DNA of 64,000 bases, taken from assembly GCF_947495925.1 (NCBI RefSeq), contig NZ_CANMAU010000001.1, positions 124,001 through 188,000 on the forward strand, written 5' to 3'. The translations under genes were made by a program, and so were the position numbers. This DNA is from an uncultured Algibacter sp. GTDB taxonomy: Bacteria > Bacteroidota > Bacteroidia > Flavobacteriales > Flavobacteriaceae. A model generated the notes under the pieces. It saw only the letters and a program-made list of their open reading frames with translations. It did no database searches and had not been told where the DNA came from. Positions within the stretch are counted from its first letter, which is position 1; every line of letters starts with the position of its first letter. Positions 43,062 through 50,663 of the stretch are shown here, piece after piece.

Positions 43062-44273
43062 TTATTTTGAAATATTTTGAGCGGCGATATAGGCGCCAGT
43101 CCAAGCATTTTGAAAATTAAACCCTCCAGTAACCGCATCGATATTTAAAACCTCTCCGGCAAAATAAAGATTCTCTACACGCTTACTTTCAAAAGTCTTA
43201 AAATTAATCTCCTTTAGGCTTATTCCTCCCGCTGTAACAAACTCTTCTTTAAAGGTGCTTTTTCCATCAACTTGAAAAACAGCCTGGGTTAGCTGGCCAC
43301 ATAAACATTCTAACTGTTCCTTATTCAAATCTGCCCACCGCGTTTCTTCATTTAAGTTGGAAGCCAAAACCAGTTTATACCATAAACGTTTGGGCAAGTC
43401 AAACTGTGTGGTTTTAAAAACTGTTTTTTTTGCTAAATCTTGCTTCAGCTCTTTTAAGGTTTCTAGGCAATCTTCAACACTTCGCTTAATGAAATTTATT
43501 TCTATTTGAAATTTATAATCTCTTATCGCGAACTCCAAGGCTCCAAAAGCCGATAGTTTTAATATAGACGGAGCACTCATTCCCCAATGGGTAATAAGAA
43601 GCGGACCTTCGCTCCATAAATCGCTATCTAACACTTTAACTTCAACATCTTGAGCAACAACTCCAGGAATGTTTTTTATGCGGTTGTCTTCAATATTGAA
43701 TGTAAACAACGACGGCACTGGTTGAGAAATCGTATGTCCTAAATCTTCTAAAAGGTTCCATATTTTAGGGTTACTCCCAGTAGCCATTAAAACCTTGTGA
43801 GACAAAAACTGACCTTGAGATGTCTCAATTTGAAATTGACCTTTTTCGTTTTCTATAGATTTTACTGAATGATTATATAATATTTCAACCCCGTGCTTTT
43901 TAGCTTCACTTAAAAAGCAATCGATAATAGTTTGGGATGAATTTGAGACTGGAAACATTCTGCCATCTTCTTCAATCTTCAGTGCCACGCCTCGTTTTTC
44001 AAACCAATCAATAGTATCACCGGTCATAAACTGATGAAAGGGCCCTAGTAATTCTTTCTTTCCTCTTGGATAATTTTGAATGAGTTCTGAAGGAATAAAT
44101 TCAGCATGAGTAACATTACACCGTCCACCACCTGAGACCTTGACTTTTCCTAAACCTTCTTTACCGCGCTCAAGAATAGTTACCTTTAAGTTTGCATTAT
44201 TTTCAGCAATATTTATTGCCGCAAAAAAGCCAGCTGCTCCACCACCAATAACGATGACGTCTTTTTGCATCAT
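43062..44273 (-). CDS. HI0933/YhiN-family FAD-dependent oxidoreductase
   Basis: This 403-residue flavoprotein has the N-terminal FAD motif VIVIGGGAAGFFAAINIAE, KVSGGGRCNVTHAEFIPSEL (a family signature), FEKRGVALKIEEDGRMFP, a central domain with TAGGISLKEINFKT, and FAGEVLNIDAVTGGFNFQNAWTGAYI. This is the HI0933/BaiN-like family, linked in some bacteria to flavin-dependent reduction; the substrate here is not evident. The start is the second-last of two tandem ATG codons, and the TGA stop of the upstream phosphodiesterase overlaps it by 4 bases. Confidence 0.9.
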   Translation of the reverse strand: MMQKDVIVIGGGAAGFFAAINIAENNANLKVTILERGKEGLGKVKVSGGGRCNVTHAEFIPSELIQNYPRGKKELLGPFHQFMTGDTIDWFEKRGVALKIEEDGRMFPVSNSSQTIIDCFLSEAKKHGVEILYNHSVKSIENEKGQFQIETSQGQFLSHKVLMATGSNPKIWNLLEDLGHTISQPVPSLFTFNIEDNRIKNIPGVVAQDVEVKVLDSDLWSEGPLLITHWGMSAPSILKLSAFGALEFAIRDYKFQIEINFIKRSVEDCLETLKELKQDLAKKTVFKTTQFDLPKRLWYKLVLASNLNEETRWADLNKEQLECLCGQLTQAVFQVDGKSTFKEEFVTAGGISLKEINFKTFESKRVENLYFAGEVLNIDAVTGGFNFQNAWTGAYIAAQNISK

Positions 44274-44956
44274 ATTCTATCTGGATAATCTGAAATTATA
44301 GCATCTACACCATAAGACCTAACACGAGCCAAAGGATTTAAATTATTTACGGTAAAAGCAAACACTTTAAAATCTTCTTTCAATTCTGCTACAATCTCTT
44401 CAGTTAGCATGGTATAATCTAAATGAATAGAAACAGCATTAATACTCTTGGCAAAAGCTACCGCTCTAACTAAATTATTATCTGTTATAACACCTAAAGG
44501 AATTTTATCGTTTATTTTATATACGGTTTCCAATAATTCTTCTTGAAAACTTGAGACCAAAATGTTGTCATAGTCCCACCCTTTTTTATCTACATAAAAT
44601 GTAATAATTCTGGCCGCCTCTTTGGCAGTATCCTGCCCTTTTAAATCTATATTAAGTAAACACCTATTATCTATTAAAATTAAAACCTCTGCAAGGGTGG
44701 GTATTTTATAAGTCCCTTTAGTTTTTAAATTCTTAAGTGCTCTAAGAGGGTGTTTAGCAACTTCGCCTGTTCCATTCGTAATTCTATCAACCGTAAAATC
44801 ATGAAAAACCACTAATTCACCAGAAGCGCATCTGTGCACATCTATTTCTATACCATCAACTTTTAAGCCCATAGCTTTCTTAATGGATTCTAATGTATTT
44901 TCCGTTACATGGCCCTTAGCTCCCCTATGACCAATTTTTAAAATTTCGTTACTCAT
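44270..44956 (-). CDS. Glycerophosphodiester phosphodiesterase
   Basis: This 228-residue GDPD-family TIM-barrel protein hydrolyses glycerophosphodiesters to glycerol 3-phosphate and alcohol. The catalytic opening reads KIGHRGAKGHVTENTLESI (residues 6-24), with DGIEIDVHRCASGELVVFHDF as metal site, and the C-terminal VDAIISDYPD. No signal peptide is present, so it is likely cytoplasmic. It lies 4 bases after the thioesterase and overlaps the flavoprotein by 4 bases. Confidence 0.9.
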   Translation of the reverse strand: MSNEILKIGHRGAKGHVTENTLESIKKAMGLKVDGIEIDVHRCASGELVVFHDFTVDRITNGTGEVAKHPLRALKNLKTKGTYKIPTLAEVLILIDNRCLLNIDLKGQDTAKEAARIITFYVDKKGWDYDNILVSSFQEELLETVYKINDKIPLGVITDNNLVRAVAFAKSINAVSIHLDYTMLTEEIVAELKEDFKVFAFTVNNLNPLARVRSYGVDAIISDYPDRI

Positions 44957-44960
44957 ATTT

Positions 44961-45824
44961 TTAATTTATTGGACGCATTAATCCTTCTTGTGCTACCGAG
45001 GCTATTAATTTACCCTCACGTGTAAAAATATTTCCTCTTGCAAACCCCCTTGCTCCTGAAGCACTTGGCGACTCCATAGAAAACAATAACCAATCTGAAA
45101 AATCAAATTCTCTAAAAAACCACATGGAATGATCGAGACTCGCTGTAAGCGTATTTGTCCAATCCGCTATTTCCGCATGTGGGTTTAAGGCTGAAACCAA
45201 AAGGTTATAATCTGATATATATGTTAATATTTGTTGTTTGGTTGACAAATTTAAATCTTTTATATTTCCTTTTAACTTAAACCAAACATCACTGTATGGT
45301 GGTAAGTTCTGTCTATCAAAAGGATTCACTATCTCTGTTGGCTTAAACTCAATTGGGCGCTCAATTTCAAAAAATGCTTTGATGTTTTTTGGTAAAAAAT
45401 CTCCCCATTTCTTCAACATATCTGTCCAACTTAATAAATCTTCAGGTGGCTTTAAGTTAGACTTCATTTCTATTTGATGATTATATCCATCCTCAACTTT
45501 ATGAAATGATGCTGCCAAAATAAATATCGTACTATCATTTTGATTTGCAGTCACCCTTCTTACAGAAAAACTTCCTCCGTCTCTAATAATACTAACCGTA
45601 TATGTAATGGGTGTACTAAGGTTACCTGCTTCTAAAAAATAGGCATGTAAGGAATGTAGTATCCTCTGATTTGTAACTGTGCGGCTAGCCGCATTCACTG
45701 CCTGTGCCAATACTTGCCCTCCAAACACCACTGGACTACCAACAGTTTTACTAACTCCATCAAACTTACAATCATCTACTTTCTCAAGTATTAAAAGATT
45801 TAATAAATCATTAACCGTAGTCAT
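44961..45824 (-). CDS. Acyl-CoA thioesterase II (TesB-like, double hot-dog)
   Basis: This 287-residue double-hot-dog thioesterase has FGGQVLAQAVNAASRTV and RILHSLHAYFLEAGN (first hot-dog), VRRVTANQNDSTIFILAASFH, and TASLDHSMWFFREFDFSDW and ARGFARGNIFTREGKLIASVAQEGLMR (second hot-dog, with the catalytic Asp in LDHSMW). It releases CoA from fatty acyl-CoA in the cytoplasm. It is the first gene of the eight-gene minus-strand run down to the RsuA-family gene. A palindrome lies 49 bases upstream. Confidence 0.91.
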   Translation of the reverse strand: MTTVNDLLNLLILEKVDDCKFDGVSKTVGSPVVFGGQVLAQAVNAASRTVTNQRILHSLHAYFLEAGNLSTPITYTVSIIRDGGSFSVRRVTANQNDSTIFILAASFHKVEDGYNHQIEMKSNLKPPEDLLSWTDMLKKWGDFLPKNIKAFFEIERPIEFKPTEIVNPFDRQNLPPYSDVWFKLKGNIKDLNLSTKQQILTYISDYNLLVSALNPHAEIADWTNTLTASLDHSMWFFREFDFSDWLLFSMESPSASGARGFARGNIFTREGKLIASVAQEGLMRPIN

Positions 45825-45872
45825 ATATTATTCTTTCTTTTGTAATTGTATTATCGAAATAAGTTCAAATTA

Positions 45873-45891
45873 GTTATAAAAATTTTATAAC
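45873..45891. promoter_or_regulatory. Perfect palindrome in the divergent spacer
   Basis: GTTATAAAA and TTTTATAAC are perfect 9-base arms around one central A, located between the thioesterase gene and the divergent lipoprotein gene at 45967. It could be a regulator site affecting both promoters; it has no T tract and is too AT-rich to judge with confidence. Confidence 0.4.
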
Positions 45892-45966
45892 TTCAAATTC
45901 TAAATCGAGCTATCAAGATATTAACTTCTCATAACAAAGATAAACAGACTATTTATGACTTTTACA

Positions 45967-46773
45967 ATGAAATCCATATTCATTTTGGTGTTACTCCTTT
46001 TATCCTGTAACACAGGCAGCTTAGATATAATTGCCGAAATAGATAATGATGTAGATGAATCTTCGGCATTAGAGATTGTAAAAGGTTCAGATCTATTATG
46101 GACTATTGAAGACGCTGGAAACAAAAATTATTTATTTGGATTAAACCAAGAAGGTAAAGTCCAGAAAAAAATAAAAATTTCGAATGCTAAAAACATTGAC
46201 TGGGAGGACTTAACCTCAGATGATTCCGGAAATATTTACATAGGAGATTTTGGAAATAATAGTAAAAAACGAGATAAATTCACAATTTACAAGGTCAAGG
46301 TAGATACGCTTACTACCAATAAAACTACGGCTAAAAAAATCCATTTTAAAATACCCAAAAATTTAAAATCTGAAGATTTTGAAAGTTTTTTTTTACTTAA
46401 TAATACCTTTTATATTTTTAGTAAAAACCAGAAAAAAAGTTTATTATTAAAAGTTCCTAATAAAATTGGTTCGCATAAAGCAAAATTAATAACAAAATTC
46501 AAATTAGATGGCAAGCAAACAAAGGTAACAGCTGCAGCTATTAGCCCTAATAAAAAAGTTATTGTATTATTAAATCATGATAAACTTTGGAAAATCACCA
46601 ATTTTAAATCTGAAAACTTTTTTAAGGGTGATATTGAAAGATTAGATTTTAATCATAACTCTCAAAAAGAAGGGATCTGTTTTAAAGACAAGAATACCGT
46701 TTATATTTCTGACGAACGAAGTAAAGCAAAAGATAGTTACATTTATTCATATAAACTAAACGATAATAAATAA
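45967..46773 (+). CDS. Beta-propeller-like hypothetical lipoprotein
   Basis: I choose the ATG at 45967 rather than 45955 because it puts a normal signal directly before the lipobox (MKSIFILVLLLLSCNTG). The 268-residue protein has repeated beta-propeller-like blades: ESSALEIVKGSDLLWTIEDA, DWEDLTSDDSGNIYIGDFG, KSEDFESFFLLNNTFYIFS, TAAAISPNKKVIVLLNHDKLW and EGICFKDKNTVYISDER. It resembles SdiA-regulated/esterase-type propellers without known catalytic residues. It is convergent with the LytTR regulator gene, 7 bases apart. Confidence 0.75.
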   Translation: MKSIFILVLLLLSCNTGSLDIIAEIDNDVDESSALEIVKGSDLLWTIEDAGNKNYLFGLNQEGKVQKKIKISNAKNIDWEDLTSDDSGNIYIGDFGNNSKKRDKFTIYKVKVDTLTTNKTTAKKIHFKIPKNLKSEDFESFFLLNNTFYIFSKNQKKSLLLKVPNKIGSHKAKLITKFKLDGKQTKVTAAAISPNKKVIVLLNHDKLWKITNFKSENFFKGDIERLDFNHNSQKEGICFKDKNTVYISDERSKAKDSYIYSYKLNDNK

Positions 46774-46780
46774 AATTTAA

Positions 46781-47542
46781 CTACCTATTCATCCAGTTCT
46801 TAACTTCTGAAGCTTTCGCTTTACTTATAACAATTCGTTCAGAAGATGGAGGGTTAACGTTCATTATAAGTTTCCCGTTAAAATAAAACTTAATGTTTGT
46901 TACGGCATTTCTATTAACAATAAACTGTCTATTAATACGGTGAAATAATTCTGGGTTCAATTCACTTTCTATATCCTCTAGCTTTTTATCTATTACGTAT
47001 GATTTATTTGTAAAAGTTAATGCTTTAACTATTCCGGTTTCAATATAAAAATAAGCTATATCATCTGCTTTAATTGGTAGTAATTCGTCCCTATGATGAA
47101 CCAGATATGTCGTTTTATATGACTTTGTTTTAGTTTGAATTAACTGCATAATCCCTTCCAACTGGTTGTTATTTGCTGAACTCTTAACAGATCTGGTTTT
47201 AAACTTATTAATCGCCTCGGCTAATTCTTCTTCATTAATTGGTTTAAGCAGATAATCAACACTATTAACTTTAAATGCCTTAATAGCGTATTGATCATAT
47301 GCCGTTGTAAAAACAACAGGGGTTTTAAGGGCTACTTGGTCAAATATTTCAAACGAAATACCATCGGCAAGATGTATGTCCATAAATATCAAATCGGCTT
47401 CCGTCTCTTCAGAAAAATAAGCAACAGAAGATTTTACAGAATCCAAAACCCCGAGTATTTCAATATCAGGATCAACACTTCTTATTAAGTACGTTAGATT
47501 TTCACCTGCAGGTATTTCATCTTCAACAATGACTACTTTCAT
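46781..47542 (-). CDS. LytTR-family response regulator
   Basis: This 253-residue protein has a receiver domain (about 1-120) with acceptor Asp in ADLIFMDIHLADGISFEIF and TTAYDQYAIKAFKVNSVDYL, and a LytTR DNA-binding domain (about 150-250) with YLVHHRDELLPIKADDIAYF, LFHRINRQFIVN and VNRNAVTNI. It follows its sensor kinase by 5 bases. Targets are unknown; no direct LytTR repeats can be called confidently here. Confidence 0.92.
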   Translation of the reverse strand: MKVVIVEDEIPAGENLTYLIRSVDPDIEILGVLDSVKSSVAYFSEETEADLIFMDIHLADGISFEIFDQVALKTPVVFTTAYDQYAIKAFKVNSVDYLLKPINEEELAEAINKFKTRSVKSSANNNQLEGIMQLIQTKTKSYKTTYLVHHRDELLPIKADDIAYFYIETGIVKALTFTNKSYVIDKKLEDIESELNPELFHRINRQFIVNRNAVTNIKFYFNGKLIMNVNPPSSERIVISKAKASEVKNWMNR

Positions 47543-47547
47543 AAGCT

Positions 47548-48594
47548 TTATTTTAGTGGTAGTTTAACTTTAAATACCTCGTTGGCATTACTAATAATAA
47601 TATTTGTCTTCATAAGTATTTCATAGCGCTTATCTAAATTCGACAACCCATTTCCAGTACTATCTACAAAAGTAGTTCTGGGTTTAATGCGGTTTTCAAC
47701 AGCTACAAATCCTTCGTCTATATACACTTTAACCAGTAGAGGATTTGATTCTGAAATTTCGCTATGTTTCACAGCATTTTCAACTAATAATTGTAAGGCT
47801 AATGATGGAAGTTTTTTATTCAAAAACTCATCATCAATATTAATATTAATCTCAAATCTACTTCTATATCTTGTTTTAATCAGAAAAATATAACTATCCA
47901 AAAACTTCAATTCATCCTTTAAAGTTACTAAGTCCTCACTCCCGCTTTGTAAAATATAGCGGTACATAAAAGATAATTTATTCACGAAGGTCGTGGCTTG
48001 CTTATTATCTCGAACTAATGAATTAAGTGAGTTTAATGAATTAAATAAAAAGTGAGGGTTTATTTGATTTTTCAAAGCGTCCAATTCATTTTTCAAACTT
48101 TGTTGTTTAAGAAGTTCCTTTTCGGCCAAATCAACTCTATGCGCCATTCTCAACCTTATTATTCTGGAAATAAAAACGACAATAATCATAATTACGGCAT
48201 ATACCATATGCAAAATGGTGTCGGCCAAATCAGTAATTGCTTTTCCGGTAACGATTTCGTCTAAAAAAATAAAAGAATGAACTGCAATTACAAACATTAT
48301 TAAATTAGCCAAAATCCTCAACAGACTTCTAGAAACCATACTGAGATTAGAATAAAGTACTTTCCAATTGGTATTGATTTGAAGTAACAACCAAGAGTAT
48401 ATCGATATAAAAAACAGTCTGAGTAGTATATCTTTTACGGTAACTTCCGGAAAGGAATCCGTCCAACTTTCACCTACTAATTCATAAAGAGCAAGTATTC
48501 TAGGTAAATTGATTAAAAATGAAATCAACAGGGCTACCCCCAAAATCATGGACTGCTTTGCACTCTTAAACTCAAAAATTTTATTCTTCACCAT
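47548..48594 (-). CDS. LytS/His_kinase-family sensor histidine kinase
   Basis: This 348-residue membrane kinase has four hydrophobic helices in the N-terminal half and then the His-kinase signature NQINPHFLFNSLNSLNSLV (phospho-acceptor His about residue 195). The C-terminal ATPase region includes LPSLALQLLVENAVKH and GNGLSNLDKRYEIL. There is no extracellular sensor domain beyond the membrane helices, so it probably senses a membrane-related cue. It is co-transcribed with the LytTR regulator 5 bases downstream. Confidence 0.9.
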   Translation of the reverse strand: MVKNKIFEFKSAKQSMILGVALLISFLINLPRILALYELVGESWTDSFPEVTVKDILLRLFFISIYSWLLLQINTNWKVLYSNLSMVSRSLLRILANLIMFVIAVHSFIFLDEIVTGKAITDLADTILHMVYAVIMIIVVFISRIIRLRMAHRVDLAEKELLKQQSLKNELDALKNQINPHFLFNSLNSLNSLVRDNKQATTFVNKLSFMYRYILQSGSEDLVTLKDELKFLDSYIFLIKTRYRSRFEININIDDEFLNKKLPSLALQLLVENAVKHSEISESNPLLVKVYIDEGFVAVENRIKPRTTFVDSTGNGLSNLDKRYEILMKTNIIISNANEVFKVKLPLK

Positions 48595-48648
48595 GTTTTT
48601 TTGTAGATACTATGCTAAGATAATTAATAGGTTTTATTAAACAAGAAA

Positions 48649-48678
48649 AGAGGCTGTCTTACCCTGAAGACAGCCTCT
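48649..48678 (-). terminator. Terminator downstream of the 48718 gene
   Basis: A perfect 12-base stem AGAGGCTGTCTT/AAGACAGCCTCT with loop ACCCTG, followed on the minus strand by TTTCTTGTTT, lies 40 bases beyond the stop of the gene at 48718-49134. It also separates that gene from the sensor kinase. Confidence 0.8.
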
Positions 48679-48717
48679 CAAAAATTGCTATTAATCACTT
48701 TTCAGGGCAAAAGGTTC

Positions 48718-49134
48718 TTAATTCTCTACTTCGTAAAGTTCTATGTCTTCAATTCTTAATGTTCTTTGATTAATTATCTCACCAAACACTTCACCAAACA
48801 TGACTTTCTCCTCATATTCCAACTGCTCTTTAGGCTCTAGTCCTTTAACAGGGTTAAAATCCATTGGTAAATACGCTCTAGCATCAAAACCCAACTCTAC
48901 ATCTTCTTCCATCTCAAAAACTTCAATATCTCTAACTCTTAATATCTCATTTCCATAAGGATCTTTAATCTTTTCTAAATTGTTATACTCAAAAAAATCA
49001 TCAATATGCTTAGCATACAGTTTTTCGCTTTTTGAAGCACTTTCGTTTAACAATTTCGTATCCCTTTTCACTCCTGCAGATGTTAATAATAAAACGAATA
49101 TACCTGCTGCCAACGTCATCATTATTGTTTTCAT
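48718..49134 (-). CDS. Small exported acidic protein with internal repeat
   Basis: This 138-residue protein has a signal peptide (MKTIMMTLAAGIFVLLLTSAG) and an acidic mature part. The motif LRVRDIEVFEMEE (about residue 65) recurs as LRIEDIELYEVEN at the C-terminus, each preceded by a short basic stretch. Between them, ELGFDARAYLPMDFNP resembles a segment seen in other flavobacterial exported proteins. Function is unknown. It lies 30 bases downstream of a 45-residue ORF and before a terminator. Confidence 0.72.
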   Translation of the reverse strand: MKTIMMTLAAGIFVLLLTSAGVKRDTKLLNESASKSEKLYAKHIDDFFEYNNLEKIKDPYGNEILRVRDIEVFEMEEDVELGFDARAYLPMDFNPVKGLEPKEQLEYEEKVMFGEVFGEIINQRTLRIEDIELYEVEN

Positions 49135-49164
49135 AATTTTGTTTTTTTTAATTACACGTCTAGT

Positions 49165-49302
49165 TTAGATGAATAATATAGACTCCTCATTGTAATCATT
49201 AAGTGTGTAAACCTCTCTTGATTCTAATGAAGTTATTTCCTCGATACCTTTCCAGTTTATGATGAATCGTAACCCATCAAACATTTTTTTTAATACTTCC
49301 AT
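49165..49302 (-). CDS. Small ORF of 45 residues, hypothetical
   Basis: The minus strand encodes MEVLKKMFDGLRFIINWKG, then IEEITSLESREVYTLNDYNE, ending SILFI. The ORF is fully open and uses the same AT-rich codons as its neighbours. An exact TATATTTG box lies 42 bases upstream of the ATG, and the next gene starts 30 bases after its stop, so it looks like the leader gene of a two-gene unit. It fills the otherwise long 49135-49501 spacer, the rest of which holds only this promoter and the terminator of the 49502 gene. No family recognised. Confidence 0.55.
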   Translation of the reverse strand: MEVLKKMFDGLRFIINWKGIEEITSLESREVYTLNDYNEESILFI

Positions 49303-49343
49303 GACCTTCTATATTAATATGACTTTCTCTTTAATTTCTGGTA

Positions 49344-49351
49344 CAAATATA
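49344..49351 (-). promoter_or_regulatory. Bacteroidota -7 promoter box (TATATTTG)
   Basis: This exact TAnnTTTG match on the minus strand lies 42 bases upstream of the 45-residue ORF and 210 bases upstream of the 48718-49134 gene. No clear -33 TTTG is seen. Confidence 0.5.
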
Positions 49352-49434
49352 TATGCAACCTTATTGCCCATATGAAAGAACATGAATGAAGCAACCAAAC
49401 CTTGACATGAAACAACCTTATAAAGGAATGAAAT

Positions 49435-49480
49435 AAAAAATCCTGTTACCCAAAAGACAAAATCTTCTGACAACAGGATT
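49435..49480 (-). terminator. Terminator downstream of the 49502 gene
   Basis: The stem AATCCTGTT/AACAGGATT encloses a smaller AAGA/TCTT hairpin, and on the minus strand a run of six T follows. It starts 22 bases beyond the stop of the gene at 49502. Confidence 0.75.
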
Positions 49481-49501
49481 AAAAACAGAGTTCAAAATAA
49501 G

Positions 49502-49921
49502 TTATTCTTTTTCTAACTTATCTAGCTTCGCATTAACGCTATACACTATTTTATGTATATTTTCAAGGTGCATAACATATTCCTTTTTACTTAGAATACC
49601 CTTAACTTCGGCATTCATTTTAGTAATATTTTCTGAAAACTTAGTTCTAACTTCTTCATTAGTGTTTCCCTGATCCTTGTCGTTAAGCCTTATCATTTTT
49701 GACACATACTTAAGAACGACATCCGTATACCGGTTTTGCTTTTCTTCAGAAAGGTTCATGGCTTCTACACCAGAATGAAACTCCATTTGAAGATTATCAT
49801 ATTCGTCAGGCGTATAGATTTTTACTTTGTTTTTCTCTCTTTCCTTTTGTTTTTCGGTTAAATTTTGTGCATTCACATTTGCAATAAAAAGTAGGCAGAT
49901 TACAAGGAGTAATTTTTTCAT
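49502..49921 (-). CDS. Small exported helical protein
   Basis: This 139-residue protein has a signal peptide (MKKLLLVICLLFIANVNAQ) and a Lys/Glu-rich, mostly helical mature part (NLTEKQKEREKNKVKIYTPD, LNLSEEKQNRYTDVVLKYVSKM-like helices, ILSKKEYVMHLENIHKIVY). The helix composition suggests a periplasmic helical-bundle protein, but I assign no family. It is a separate unit with its own terminator. Confidence 0.7.
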   Translation of the reverse strand: MKKLLLVICLLFIANVNAQNLTEKQKEREKNKVKIYTPDEYDNLQMEFHSGVEAMNLSEEKQNRYTDVVLKYVSKMIRLNDKDQGNTNEEVRTKFSENITKMNAEVKGILSKKEYVMHLENIHKIVYSVNAKLDKLEKE

Positions 49922-49997
49922 AATTTTATTTGGTTTTTTATTAATGTACTAAAATAAGACATTCCAGTTTTAACTATAATTTTTTGTTAAGCTTTTA

Positions 49998-50663
49998 TTA
50001 TTTCCTTCTGTAAAAAATGTATTTTTCAATGACCAGCGTCGTCACTATTACAATGTAAAACTGACCTAATACACCAACTAAAATAGCCGCTTTTTGGGCA
50101 ATTGCCGTTACAGGAACAATATCCCCATAACCAATAGACAGTAAAGTAATATAACTATAATATAAAAGTGAATCGGCCTTGTTTGAAAAAGCAGTACCAT
50201 GCACCATTAAACCTTTAAAAGAATCTGGAGTTGCAATTTCGATGCTGACAAACACAAAAAAAGCTATTAATCCAATCGATAAATACCCACTCATTAATCC
50301 AATAATAACATTTTTACTTACCGACTTAGTCTTTAATACTTGTTTTATAATTTCAACAGAAACTATAATATAAAAAAGGAAATAAATTCCAAATCTCATA
50401 AAAGACATCAAATTATTCTCTGAGCGCTTTACAAAATTGGCTCCATAAATAACAATTAGAATTAAAAAAAGAACCGAAAAAAACTGTGCTAACCTTTTCT
50501 TTTTTGATATCAGTAAAATTCCAAAAAAGAGGTTTGTTATAAACAAAGCAGGCATTACAACATCATCAAATAGGTCTACCGGCATAATTAGCGACCCAAA
50601 AAGTATGGCTATTTGACTGAAAAAAAATAACTCATACCTAATTTTATGTAGCTTAGATAACAT
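49998..50663 (-). CDS. Two-transmembrane-type potassium channel protein
   Basis: This 221-residue membrane protein has about five or six hydrophobic segments and a potassium-channel selectivity filter YSYITLLSIGYGDIVPVT near residue 175; the filter reads SIGYGD instead of the usual TVGYGD. A final helix follows, and no RCK or cyclic-nucleotide-binding domain is attached. It is an ion-channel-2-family protein. Its start directly abuts the stop of the RND permease gene (no spacer), so the two are probably translated from one mRNA. Confidence 0.85.
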   Translation of the reverse strand: MLSKLHKIRYELFFFSQIAILFGSLIMPVDLFDDVVMPALFITNLFFGILLISKKKRLAQFFSVLFLILIVIYGANFVKRSENNLMSFMRFGIYFLFYIIVSVEIIKQVLKTKSVSKNVIIGLMSGYLSIGLIAFFVFVSIEIATPDSFKGLMVHGTAFSNKADSLLYYSYITLLSIGYGDIVPVTAIAQKAAILVGVLGQFYIVIVTTLVIEKYIFYRRK

